From UBA2112 sp964488555 (lineage in GTDB: Bacteria > Patescibacteriota > Saccharimonadia > Saccharimonadales > Saccharimonadaceae): a stretch of 64,000 nucleotides of DNA. The position numbers and the translations under genes were made by a program. The stretch lies in contig CAZAUF010000002.1 in assembly GCA_964488555.1 (NCBI GenBank), forward strand, positions 123,152-187,151, read 5' to 3'. The notes under the pieces were generated by a model that saw only the letters and a list, made by a program, of their open reading frames with translations, was not told the DNA's origin and did no database searches. Positions 52,176 through 61,983 of the stretch are shown here, one piece after another (position 1 is the stretch's first letter; every line of letters begins with the position of its first letter).

Positions 52176-52931
52176 ATGTCTAGTTATAAGTATGCGATTG
52201 AGGTCCACAACGTCAAAAAGCGTTTCTCATATTCACGTCACAAGAACAATTCGCTCAAGCGTGCTATCACCCAAGCATTTAAGAAGAAGGATAAAACAAA
52301 GAGCACTTTTTATGCGCTAAATGGCATATCCTTCAATGTGGAGAAGGGTGATTTCTTTGGCATTCTCGGTCGCAACGGTTCCGGCAAGAGTACGCTACTC
52401 AAGATTATTTCGGAGATCTACCAGCCAACTAGTGGGTATGTGAAGCATCATGGCAAGCTCGTGTCGTTTATTGAGCTTGGTGTTGGTTTCAATATGGAAC
52501 TTACAGGTCGAGAGAATGTGTTTCTTAATGGTGCCCTGCTGGGATTCTCCAAGAGAGAGGTTCAGGCTATGTATGACGATATTGTTTCTTTTGCTGAACT
52601 CGAGAAATTTATGGACCAGAAGTTAAAGAATTATTCATCTGGCATGAAGGTTCGCCTAGCTTTTTCGGTGGCTATCCGTGCCAAGGCGGACATATTGATT
52701 CTCGACGAAGTTCTAGCTGTTGGTGACGCGTCTTTCCGTAAAAAATGTAGCGAATATTTCGAAACGCTCAAAGACAGTGACAAAACAGTTATCTTGGTGA
52801 CTCATAGTATGAGCGACGTTCATAAATACTGCAACAAAGCTATAGTTATAGAGAAGGGAAAGATTATCTACGAGGGAGATAACGAGGGCGCGGCAAAAGC
52901 TTACAATAAGCTATTTGAAGAAAAGAAATAG
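52176..52931 (+). CDS. ABC-type polysaccharide/teichoic acid exporter ATPase (Wzt/TagH)
   Basis: GGAGG precedes the ATG. The 251-aa protein has Walker A GRNGSGKS, the ABC signature YSSGMKVRLAF, Walker B ILILDEVLAVGD and a His switch in VTHSM. There is no C-terminal carbohydrate-binding domain of the kind seen in long Wzt proteins, so export is likely not tied to a terminal-sugar check. Partner of the permease just upstream. Confidence 0.94.
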   Translation: MSSYKYAIEVHNVKKRFSYSRHKNNSLKRAITQAFKKKDKTKSTFYALNGISFNVEKGDFFGILGRNGSGKSTLLKIISEIYQPTSGYVKHHGKLVSFIELGVGFNMELTGRENVFLNGALLGFSKREVQAMYDDIVSFAELEKFMDQKLKNYSSGMKVRLAFSVAIRAKADILILDEVLAVGDASFRKKCSEYFETLKDSDKTVILVTHSMSDVHKYCNKAIVIEKGKIIYEGDNEGAAKAYNKLFEEKK

Positions 52932-52932
52932 T

Positions 52933-55695
52933 ATGACAAAGCCTCTCATCTCTGTAATTATCCCGATTTATAACCTCGAGAATTACATTGCCCAAGCAAT
53001 AGACAGTGTATTGGCACAAAGTATTGGATTTGAGCAGAAAATAGAATTAATTTTGATCAATGATGGCAGTATTGATCGGTCGGGTGAAATTGCAAAGAGT
53101 TATGCCGAAAAATCTCCAAACAATATTCGCTATAAGAAAGTAAAAAATGGTGGAGTCAGTCGTGCGCGTAACCTGGGTCTAGCTATGGCGCAGGGAAAGT
53201 ACATACATTTTTTTGACGGCGACGATATATTATCAGAAAACTTTTATGCTGAGTGTGTGGAATTTCTTGATGCACACGACAAGGTAGATCTTGTGGCGTC
53301 AAAGTTGATGTTTTTTGATGAAATTATTGATAGTCACCCACTGAATTTCAAATTTAAATCGACACGAATCATTGATTTGGAGAATGAGCCAAACAACCCA
53401 CTGCTTCATGTGATGAGTTGTGTTTTTAGATATGAAGCGGTGCGAAATCGAAAATTCGACGAAACCCTTACGATTGCTGAGGACGTGAAGTTCATAGGTG
53501 AAGCTCTACTGAAAAATAGAAAGTTTGGAGTTATAGCTAATACGACCTACCACTACCGTAAGCGCACCGGCAGTATATCGGCGATTGGTGGCAGTTTAAA
53601 AAACACAGACTATTACAAGAAAGTTCCCGAGAGGACATATGGCTACCTGCTGGATGTATGGACGGAAGCTGGCGTGGACAGTTCACCTATGGAATTTACG
53701 GTGTTATACGACTTGTCGTATCGATTGACACAAAAGTCTCAGTCAGTTCTAAATAACAACGAAGAGACGGTCTACGCGGAGCTAATTAAAAAAATTGCAT
53801 CGCGTTGCAGTGATGCAACTATTCTAAGCACAAAATTTTTAAATGTGCATCAAAAGCTATATATCTTAAAAACAAAGCACCAACATGAATTCAATAAGCA
53901 TATAAGGCTGAATGACACTTCTGTATATTTTGATGGCCATAAGCTGTATGATTTTGCAGACAGTTTGGTGACTATCGATTTCCTTACACGACAAGGTGGC
54001 GATAAGTATCTTGTCGAAGGGTATGTAGATGGCTTGGTGGACATACCGGGTGTGGGATATTCAGTGTGTGCATCAAAGGATGGGGTACCGCTAAAGTTCG
54101 TGTCTCGATACCAGCGCGAAGAGTCGTTCTTGGGGGATATATACAATGCTGGTGGAGCGTTTGAGGCGCAGATCAACTATCCGACGGGCTCTGATTTACA
54201 TTTCTGTATTAAAGTTGGCGAGTCGGTCATAAAACCATACATCCACACTGGTCCTTTTACTCGATTTGGGGCTTTAAAGTGGACATATAGGCGAGAAAAT
54301 GACAGATTACTGAAGCGTAGTGCCACTGTAATTCGAAGCTTGCCCTACAGTGGTTTTAGCCATTTGCAACTAGAGCTACGTATGCTGCTCCAGATCCTAC
54401 TTAACTGGCGCCTTAACACAGCCAAGGCACAATACCGTAAATTGCGTTCACGTAATCTAGCACATCTCAGTATAAAGGCTAAGGTTTTTGAAATATTAAA
54501 ACCGGGTTTGTTTATTGCGGAAGCTCTATTTTATATTCCTCGTGCATTCTTATTGCGGACAAGTTACTACATCGCTAAGCGGTTCAAGCGTCGACCAATA
54601 TGGTTGATTAGTGATCGTGGAATGGCTGCGGGCGATAATGGCGAGGCGCTCTTCCGTTATATCGCCCAGCAATCTAACTGTCCGGCAGATGTGTTCTTTG
54701 TCATATCAAAGAAATCAAAAGACTACGACCGTATTAGGCAAATAGGCAAAGTAATTAATCAGGATGGCTTGTACTACAAATTAAAGTTTTTGTTGGCAGA
54801 CAAAATTATAGCTTCACAGGCAGATGTGGAGACGACAAATCCCTTTATTCGTCAACAAGATCACTATATAGACTTATTTAATTTTCAATTCGTATTCTTG
54901 CAACACGGAATCATTCGCCATAATCTATCGACTTGGCTTAATAGATTTAATAAAAATATCGACTTATTTATTACTAGTGCCGAGAGGGAATACAACTCTA
55001 TATTTACCAATCCCTATTATTATGAGAAAAAGAACGTTCTCCTTAGTGGTTTGGCGCGCTATGATTATCTAGAAAATGAACCAGCGGGAGTGTTGATGTT
55101 AGCTCCGACATATCGCAAAAATTTGGTTCATGAGAAAACTGATAAGGCTGGTCGGCGTAAGTACGACCCGCTATTCAAAGGGTCTGAGTATCAAAAATTC
55201 TATAATGACCTCATGAATGACGAGCGCGTTCTGCAAGCTCTAAAATCCAACAATATGCGCGGCGAATTCTATCTTCACCCTGTCTTTTCAGAACAGCGAC
55301 CAGATTTTGACGAAAACGATTTATTTAAAGTTATGGAATTCCCCTATAGCTATAAGGACGCATTTAAGCGGGCAAACATGCTTATCAGTGACCATTCTAG
55401 TGTTGTGTTTGATTTTGCATACCTCAAAAAGCCTGTAGCCTACGCACATTTTGATGTAGAAACATTCTTTGAGGGCCATAGTTACGATAAATCAAACTTC
55501 TTTAGTGATGAAGACGATGGGTTTGGTGAAGTGTATTACGATTATGAAACATTAATTCAGGGTGTCGTAGATACCATCAACAACGGCTGCGCCATGAGTA
55601 AAAAGTATAAAGATCGTGTAGATAAGTTCTTCCATAAAGTAGATAAGAATAACTCCAAGCGTACATATGATGCCATCCTCAAAATGGACAAATAG
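52933..55695 (+). CDS. Fusion: GT2 glycosyltransferase plus TagF-like glycerophosphotransferase
   Basis: The ATG at 52933, 1 nt after the ATPase stop, is preferred to a TTG six codons earlier (920 aa). Residues 1-230 are a GT2 domain (ISVIIPIYNLENY, INDGSIDRS, FFDGDDI). A beta-rich linker domain lies at about 335-450 (KYLVEGYVDG). Residues about 540-915 are a CDP-glycerol glycerophosphotransferase domain (FVFLQHGI, LISDHSSVVFDFAYLKKP). It would both add a sugar and add glycerol phosphate, as in making a sugar-glycerol-phosphate repeat of a teichoic-acid-like polymer. Confidence 0.88.
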   Translation: MTKPLISVIIPIYNLENYIAQAIDSVLAQSIGFEQKIELILINDGSIDRSGEIAKSYAEKSPNNIRYKKVKNGGVSRARNLGLAMAQGKYIHFFDGDDILSENFYAECVEFLDAHDKVDLVASKLMFFDEIIDSHPLNFKFKSTRIIDLENEPNNPLLHVMSCVFRYEAVRNRKFDETLTIAEDVKFIGEALLKNRKFGVIANTTYHYRKRTGSISAIGGSLKNTDYYKKVPERTYGYLLDVWTEAGVDSSPMEFTVLYDLSYRLTQKSQSVLNNNEETVYAELIKKIASRCSDATILSTKFLNVHQKLYILKTKHQHEFNKHIRLNDTSVYFDGHKLYDFADSLVTIDFLTRQGGDKYLVEGYVDGLVDIPGVGYSVCASKDGVPLKFVSRYQREESFLGDIYNAGGAFEAQINYPTGSDLHFCIKVGESVIKPYIHTGPFTRFGALKWTYRRENDRLLKRSATVIRSLPYSGFSHLQLELRMLLQILLNWRLNTAKAQYRKLRSRNLAHLSIKAKVFEILKPGLFIAEALFYIPRAFLLRTSYYIAKRFKRRPIWLISDRGMAAGDNGEALFRYIAQQSNCPADVFFVISKKSKDYDRIRQIGKVINQDGLYYKLKFLLADKIIASQADVETTNPFIRQQDHYIDLFNFQFVFLQHGIIRHNLSTWLNRFNKNIDLFITSAEREYNSIFTNPYYYEKKNVLLSGLARYDYLENEPAGVLMLAPTYRKNLVHEKTDKAGRRKYDPLFKGSEYQKFYNDLMNDERVLQALKSNNMRGEFYLHPVFSEQRPDFDENDLFKVMEFPYSYKDAFKRANMLISDHSSVVFDFAYLKKPVAYAHFDVETFFEGHSYDKSNFFSDEDDGFGEVYYDYETLIQGVVDTINNGCAMSKKYKDRVDKFFHKVDKNNSKRTYDAILKMDK

Positions 55696-55712
55696 AGAGT
55701 ATAATAAAGCAT

Positions 55713-56570
55713 ATGGCAAAAATCGCTATCATCACTCGAACTAAAGACCGACCGGTATTCTTAAGGCGGGCAATTAAATCTATAGCATCACAAACATACA
55801 AAGATTATGTGCATGTAATCTTGAATGATGGCGGTGATAAGAAGCAAATCGAAAATCTCATAATGCAACTGGAGGGTGGGGTAAGAGAAAAGATAAAGCT
55901 TTTTCACCGAGAAACTCCAAGTAATGCGCCTGACACGCTATTCAATGAAGGAATTAAAAAGGTCGCGTCTGAGTATGTGGCCATTCACGACGATGATGAC
56001 ACATGGCATGCTGAGTTTTTGGAACGAACTGTTGCGGAGCTTGATAAGGGTGCAGAAGGAGTGGTCGTACGCACGGATAACGTGTATGAAGAGGTTGTGG
56101 GCGGGGTTGTAAAGACAAAGCGAACCTCACGATACATGCCGGAAATGCGAGCTGTTAGTTTATATGCTCAGTGTCTAGATAATCAACTGACGGCAGTTGC
56201 GTTTGTTTACCGTCGCGATGCCTATGAAAAAGTAGGTCGATATGATGATACTCTGCCGGTCGTAGGTGATTGGGAATTTGGGCTTCGTTTTCTACAGCAA
56301 TACGATGTTGAATACATTGATCCTGGTTTTGCACTTGCCTTCTATCACCGACGCCTTGATGCGGATAATAGCTTCAAGCAGCATGATCATAGAAAAAATA
56401 TCACCAAGGTTTTCAATAGGTATTTGCGGCAAGATTTAGAGTCTGGTCGCCTGGGTGTGGGTTATATAATGAATAATTTATGGTTCGAGAGAGACATAAC
56501 TTCTCAACGAATAAAAAAACTTGTGCCAAGTCCTATAAAAAAGATATTACGTAAGAAAACTAGCTACTAG
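55713..56570 (+). CDS. GT2 family glycosyltransferase
   Basis: A 285-aa GT-A enzyme: IITRTKDRPVFLRRAIKSI at the start, VILNDGGD, and the metal site HDDDDTWH. The domain VGDWEFGLRFLQQYDVEYI sits where the acceptor Asp/Glu is expected. No span. It starts 17 nt after the fusion gene. The sugar cannot be read from sequence. Confidence 0.9.
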   Translation: MAKIAIITRTKDRPVFLRRAIKSIASQTYKDYVHVILNDGGDKKQIENLIMQLEGGVREKIKLFHRETPSNAPDTLFNEGIKKVASEYVAIHDDDDTWHAEFLERTVAELDKGAEGVVVRTDNVYEEVVGGVVKTKRTSRYMPEMRAVSLYAQCLDNQLTAVAFVYRRDAYEKVGRYDDTLPVVGDWEFGLRFLQQYDVEYIDPGFALAFYHRRLDADNSFKQHDHRKNITKVFNRYLRQDLESGRLGVGYIMNNLWFERDITSQRIKKLVPSPIKKILRKKTSY

Positions 56571-56593
56571 AACGTGTATAATCGATACAGATA

Positions 56594-58537
56594 ATGACTT
56601 CTAAATATGCGAGTTTTATAGTCGACGATCAGAAACGGCCGGATGGGGTGACGGCAGTGTCTGTTATATATGAAAAAAATACCTTAGAAATAAACTTCAA
56701 TAGAGATAGGGAGAGTAGCAAGGATAGTGCTCATATAGATTTATCTGCAATAGATTCGAATACGATATATCCAACAGAAGTATTCGTGAAAAGTAGATTC
56801 TATAAGAATAAAATACTGTACATTGATGACACTCCCAATGGCGTGCTAGTGGTTTATACAGATGGCTCACGGGTATGCTATTACTTTCATGACAATAATA
56901 ATCAACACCCCTTAACTAAACTGATTATTGTTAAATCGAAAGTGTTCCCTCGATTGTCGAAACGGGGGCTAAGGTTATTTTATGCCTGCTATATTGAAAA
57001 CAAATACAAGCTACCTATAAAAGGGACATATTTAATCATTGCTGACGAGGTAAAAAAAAGAAAACCTTATCCAATATTCAACGGTGCTCCTTCAAAAAAA
57101 CAATTATTGAGATCTGGGGTATTTTCGGATTATATAAGTCTAGATACGCTTTTAAGTGATGAACCGAGCATCAATGCACAGCTCCAAGTTGGAATTGATT
57201 TAGGGACTGATGGGTATGCGCTACACACTCTTACAAAAGGTTCAAAAAGAATTAAATCTTCAAAATGGTATTATGCGCCACTAAGTCAAACGCGTAGGGG
57301 TGAGTACTCCATTAGCCTTCGGCGTAGCGCATACGGAGGCTTAAATTTGGTGAGGCGCCGTTTGGAAGATGTAGAAAAAACTCCCTTCTTTAGATTTATT
57401 GAGTCTCGCCCAGTTTCATTTGCAATGTATCATGTCGCACATGCAGCTCGTCGGGTATCTAAGCAAAAAGTGAATATCTACTTTGAAAAAAATGCGAACA
57501 AAGCGGACGAGGGTGCTATTGATGTATTCCGTGAAATGAAATCAAGAGGCGAAACAAAAGATTATTTTCTCTTGAGAGACACAGCTCCGGAGTTCGGTAC
57601 TCTTATACATGAGCCTGGTGTCGTTAAAAACTTTACGCTAAAAAGTTACTGGCTTTTATATAGAGCAAATAACGTTATTGCTACTGAAGTCCCTCAACAT
57701 GCGAATATCTTGCGATCAGGAAATAAATATATGCGAATGGCGCCGTATTCTCAAAAGTTTATATTCTTGCAACATGGGGTTACCTATTTGAAAGCTCAGG
57801 ATAAGAATACTTCATTTAAAAAAAGCAGAGAGGGTGAACCGGATTATATTGTTGTTGGTGGAAAAAAGGAAAGAGATGTAGTAGTGGATATGCTTGGTAT
57901 TGAGGAGGAACGTGTTTTGAACGTAGGCCTTCCTATATTCGACAAATTAGAGTATGGTCACATAAAAAATAATGCTCCTGATAAGGTCACAATAATGCTC
58001 ACTTGGAAGCCGTACGAAGAGCACCTAGTAAACTTTGAAGAATCCACTTATTACAAGACAACATTAGACGTCTACAATCTGTTAAAAAAGTACATAAACC
58101 CCAATAATATACGGTTGGTTGCGCATCCTAAATTTACAAGCTTGCTAAACAGTACAGATATCGCAGATAGCGTCTGGCAGGGCACTGTGGCAGATGTATT
58201 GAAGGACACAAAACTATTGATAACTGATTATTCATCAGTTTGTTATAACGTTTTTTATCAAGGAGGCGCGACTATTTTTTATCAGCCAGACCTTCAATTT
58301 TACGAAGAGCATAATGGTAAATTGATACCTGGGAAAGATGAGTATGTGGGAGAAAGGGCATTTAATAAACGGCAACTACAAGAACTTATAGATAGTGCCA
58401 TAGTTGATGGTAGTATTAGTCTTCAAAAGGTACGTACTCGAGAGCACGAAAAAAACTATGAATCTATCAATCAGTTTACGGATGGTAAGAACATAGATCG
58501 ACTCATTAGGCGCCTTGTAAACTTGCATATTTTATAA
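56594..58537 (+). CDS. CDP-glycerol glycerophosphotransferase (TagF-like) with N-terminal beta domain
   Basis: A 647-aa protein. The first 270 residues are beta-rich and have no motif I know. The catalytic part (about 290-640) has VNIYFEKNANKADEGA, FIFLQHGVTYL with the catalytic His, and LLITDYSSVCYNVFYQG for CDP binding. TagF-type enzymes extend poly(glycerol or ribitol phosphate) chains from CDP-linked donors at the membrane. A second such domain exists in the fusion protein upstream, so one may prime and the other lengthen the chain. Confidence 0.87.
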   Translation: MTSKYASFIVDDQKRPDGVTAVSVIYEKNTLEINFNRDRESSKDSAHIDLSAIDSNTIYPTEVFVKSRFYKNKILYIDDTPNGVLVVYTDGSRVCYYFHDNNNQHPLTKLIIVKSKVFPRLSKRGLRLFYACYIENKYKLPIKGTYLIIADEVKKRKPYPIFNGAPSKKQLLRSGVFSDYISLDTLLSDEPSINAQLQVGIDLGTDGYALHTLTKGSKRIKSSKWYYAPLSQTRRGEYSISLRRSAYGGLNLVRRRLEDVEKTPFFRFIESRPVSFAMYHVAHAARRVSKQKVNIYFEKNANKADEGAIDVFREMKSRGETKDYFLLRDTAPEFGTLIHEPGVVKNFTLKSYWLLYRANNVIATEVPQHANILRSGNKYMRMAPYSQKFIFLQHGVTYLKAQDKNTSFKKSREGEPDYIVVGGKKERDVVVDMLGIEEERVLNVGLPIFDKLEYGHIKNNAPDKVTIMLTWKPYEEHLVNFEESTYYKTTLDVYNLLKKYINPNNIRLVAHPKFTSLLNSTDIADSVWQGTVADVLKDTKLLITDYSSVCYNVFYQGGATIFYQPDLQFYEEHNGKLIPGKDEYVGERAFNKRQLQELIDSAIVDGSISLQKVRTREHEKNYESINQFTDGKNIDRLIRRLVNLHIL

Positions 58538-58556
58538 ATGACGATTAAGGAATGAG

Positions 58557-61500
58557 ATGAAAGAGCGGCAAACGAATAAATACAAGTATAAATTCTCATT
58601 CATAATGCCCTTATATGATGTGGAGGCGTATGTTGCCGAGTCGGTGGAGAGCGTAATTAATCAATCTATTGATTTTAAAGCCAACTGTGAGATTATTTTT
58701 GTTAACGACGGCAGCCCAGACAACGTAGAGAGGATATGCCTAGAATATAAGAATAAATACCCTGATAACATTACTTATATTAAACAAAAAAATGCTGGTC
58801 CTGGTGCGGCGCGAAATAGAGGGATTAAAAAATCCCGAGGTAAATACATAAGCTTACTGGACCCCGATGACAAGATATCACAGGATACCCTTGAGCAAGT
58901 GTATGCCTTTATGGAAGAGCATACGGAAGAAGTAGACTTCGTTGCTATAAAGCTTAAATATTTTGAAGCAAAACAAGGGGATCACCACTTAAACTATAAG
59001 TTTGGTCAGGATAGGGTTATTGATCTTGATGTTGAGTATGATCATATACAAATGTCAGCAGCAACAGCGTTCTTTCAGTCTGACGTGTTGAAGTCTCATT
59101 TATTTGACGAATCTGTTGGCCGCTATGCTGAAGACGCACATCTAATGGGCCGGATATTGTTAAGTAAAAGAAGGTATGGAGTGCTGAAAGAGCCCACCTA
59201 CCTATACAGGAAGAGATTTGATGAGTCGTCAAGTCTTGGGACATCTAAGCTTGATAAAAATTGGTACTTCGAGACAATGGAAAAAGTTTGGGGAAGTCTC
59301 CTGGTGCGCGCAAATGAAGAGTGGGGACAAGTGCCCGCCTTTATTCAATATATGGCTGCATATGAGATTCAATGGAGATTAAGGCAGAAAGACCAAGGGA
59401 TTTTAAGCGACGACGAACTCGATAGTTACAGGAGGTTATTGGTAAGCCTATTGTCTTATATAGATGATGTGGTAATTAGACAATTGAGAACGCCTATTGA
59501 ACACAAGCTTCTCATGTTATCCATGAAGAGTGGGCAAGATATCTCTAAGAGGCTAAAGGTTGATAAGGATGGGGACTATTCACTAAATAAACAGAAGATA
59601 TATACACGCAAAAAGATTAAGTTCGCTCTGACCACCCTAGAGGTAAGGGAGGGTAAATTATTAGTTGAAGGTTGGCATTCAGGCTTTCGCATAAAAGGCA
59701 TCAAGTTCTTTATGCAGGCTGGAAACAAAAAGATTTATCTTGATGAAGCAAATAATCAGCTTGACACAGAATCTTATAGTCTTGGCGATGTGATATACCG
59801 ACGTCATGCATTTTCTGTACGCCATAAATTATCGACTGATGACCAAACTCCTATTCGTTTCGGTGTTGAAAGCGGTCAAAAGAATTACATAAGTGATATA
59901 TATAAAATATCTCCGTCTACGGGGTTTGTTATTAGGCTGCCACATTTTTATATATATGATAGTGACAAAAAATTTATCTTAACAATCGATGACAGAAAGA
60001 CGATTCTTATCAAGCCTGCGACATTCCCTAATCTGATCCAGCAAGAAAAAAGATATCTGGCTTCCGTCTATAGAATAAATGGTATCAAAAGAGCATTACT
60101 TACCCCGTTGGAGCAAATTCATAAGAAGCCGCGTATAGGTGCTCCATTGCGTGTAGTTGCTATGCTTATCAACCCAGGATACAAACGAATCAGTTTAGGT
60201 AAGGACCTGCGCTACGGTCAGCTATTTAAACCTCCTCAAACTAGAGAGTTTCACTTGGGAAGGTCACGTCTACAGTCGTCTATTAGAGTGGCAGCTATCA
60301 TGGATGATTTTACATATAGCTCATTCGAGCATGAAAGTGAGATTTTGCAAGTGACTCCTCGTGCGTGGAAGACGGAGCTACGTGATTTTAAGCCGGACTT
60401 ACTATTTATAGAATCAGCCTGGCGCGGAAAGGATGGCCTATGGAGGGGAAAGGTCGCGGATGTCTCGCCGGAGCTACAGAAACTTGTGGTTTATTGTCGT
60501 CAGCAATCGATACCCGTAATTTTTTGGAATAAGGAGGATCCGGCACATACGTTTCATTTTATGCAGACGGCAAGTCTATGCGACTATATTTTCACTACGG
60601 ATAGCGAAAGCATAGATACATACCGTAGAATTCTCGGACACAGTCGAATATTTGTTTTACCATTTGCTGCCCAGCCAAAAATCCATCATCCTATAGAAAA
60701 GTATGCACGTGAAGACAAGTTTAATTTTGCTGGTTCATACTATCCTCAATATGAGGAGCGATGTCGTAATTTTAAAGCTATTGTTGATGCAGTAACTACC
60801 GTCAAAGGACTTGATATTTACGATCGTAACTATAGAAAAGTTGCTAGTGGGGTGTATAGATTTACTGGTGAATATGAAAAATACGTAAGAGGGAGCCTGC
60901 CATACTCCGAGATAGATAAAGCATATAAAGGTTATCGCTATGCTATCACTATGAATACAATTAAGCATTCACCTACGATGTTTGCACGACGAGCATTTGA
61001 ACTGCTTGCCTCAAACACTATTACAGTCGGAAACTATTCTAAGGCAATTAAATTAGTGCTAGGGGATTTGACTGTATCGTCGGATGACGCGAAGTATATT
61101 CTTAAGCAAATAGAGAGTATCACAAAGACCAAACAAGAAGAGAACGCATATAGGTTGATGGGACTGCGTAAAGTTTTTGCAGAGCATACATATGAAGAAC
61201 GTCTAAATCGTATTCTGAGAGTTGTTTTTAATGATAGCGACAAAAAGCTTTCAATCAAAAGACCACTAATAGCATATGTGGGCTATGCAAAGAGTGAAGA
61301 GGATATTGAAAAATTAAAAATGGCCTTTAAGGGGCAAGCGCATCAAGCTGACCAAGAGTTAATTTTATGCGAGTTCAACCCTAGGATAGAGAGCTCTTCA
61401 GTCGTCGCAGTATCGAGTGTTCAACAAAAGGGCCTGGTTGAAATTGTCGGCGAAGACCATGATATAGTTACCTTTCAGGCAGATGCATATTACGGTAGGC

Positions 61501-61967
61501 ATTATGTGACTGATTTGGTCCAGGCTATGCTTTATAGCGATGTAGAAGTTATAGGTAAAGCTACATATTACGACCGAAACAGCCCTTCAAAACAAATGAA
61601 GCTAAAAAATGACGGCTTACAATATAGGCTGAATGTTCCAATTTCTATCGATAGGGCACTTTTGAGGTCTTCTTTGGTTACAAAAATGACAGTACGTAAG
61701 TTCATTGACGCTTTGAACGAAATGCATATATACACATCAAATACATTAGCGATTGATGAGTTTAATTATATGCCGCATATACATGGAATCAAAGATTCAG
61801 ATAAAAAGATTATTGAAGGTAAAATGAATATTAACACCGGAATGTCGATTGTTGATATATATAAACAGGCGGATAGCTTGAGTCAAGATAAAAGAAAGAC
61901 ATATAAGGCAATATTACTGAAAAAGCTTCATATCGTTAAAACCTATCCAGCCCCAGAGGATTTTTAA
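58557..61967 (+). CDS. Three-part glycosyltransferase: GT2, beta domain, CgeB-like GT-B
   Basis: AAGGAA lies 6 nt before the ATG (1136 aa). Residues 1-230: GT2 (FSFIMPLYDVEAYV, FVNDGSPDN, LLDPDDKIS). About 345-450: a beta domain like that of the fusion protein at 52933 (KLLVEGWHSG). About 565-860: a CgeB/DUF3880-like GT-B part (PVIFWNKEDPAHTFHF, FNFAGSYYPQYEERC, PTMFARRAFELLASNT). About 890-1090: a further domain with DADQ-like and YYGRHYVTDLVQAML segments typical of tails of such enzymes. Probably makes at least two linkages of the surface polymer. Confidence 0.83.
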   Translation: MKERQTNKYKYKFSFIMPLYDVEAYVAESVESVINQSIDFKANCEIIFVNDGSPDNVERICLEYKNKYPDNITYIKQKNAGPGAARNRGIKKSRGKYISLLDPDDKISQDTLEQVYAFMEEHTEEVDFVAIKLKYFEAKQGDHHLNYKFGQDRVIDLDVEYDHIQMSAATAFFQSDVLKSHLFDESVGRYAEDAHLMGRILLSKRRYGVLKEPTYLYRKRFDESSSLGTSKLDKNWYFETMEKVWGSLLVRANEEWGQVPAFIQYMAAYEIQWRLRQKDQGILSDDELDSYRRLLVSLLSYIDDVVIRQLRTPIEHKLLMLSMKSGQDISKRLKVDKDGDYSLNKQKIYTRKKIKFALTTLEVREGKLLVEGWHSGFRIKGIKFFMQAGNKKIYLDEANNQLDTESYSLGDVIYRRHAFSVRHKLSTDDQTPIRFGVESGQKNYISDIYKISPSTGFVIRLPHFYIYDSDKKFILTIDDRKTILIKPATFPNLIQQEKRYLASVYRINGIKRALLTPLEQIHKKPRIGAPLRVVAMLINPGYKRISLGKDLRYGQLFKPPQTREFHLGRSRLQSSIRVAAIMDDFTYSSFEHESEILQVTPRAWKTELRDFKPDLLFIESAWRGKDGLWRGKVADVSPELQKLVVYCRQQSIPVIFWNKEDPAHTFHFMQTASLCDYIFTTDSESIDTYRRILGHSRIFVLPFAAQPKIHHPIEKYAREDKFNFAGSYYPQYEERCRNFKAIVDAVTTVKGLDIYDRNYRKVASGVYRFTGEYEKYVRGSLPYSEIDKAYKGYRYAITMNTIKHSPTMFARRAFELLASNTITVGNYSKAIKLVLGDLTVSSDDAKYILKQIESITKTKQEENAYRLMGLRKVFAEHTYEERLNRILRVVFNDSDKKLSIKRPLIAYVGYAKSEEDIEKLKMAFKGQAHQADQELILCEFNPRIESSSVVAVSSVQQKGLVEIVGEDHDIVTFQADAYYGRHYVTDLVQAMLYSDVEVIGKATYYDRNSPSKQMKLKNDGLQYRLNVPISIDRALLRSSLVTKMTVRKFIDALNEMHIYTSNTLAIDEFNYMPHIHGIKDSDKKIIEGKMNINTGMSIVDIYKQADSLSQDKRKTYKAILLKKLHIVKTYPAPEDF

Positions 61968-61983
61968 CTTACAGAGCTACGGT

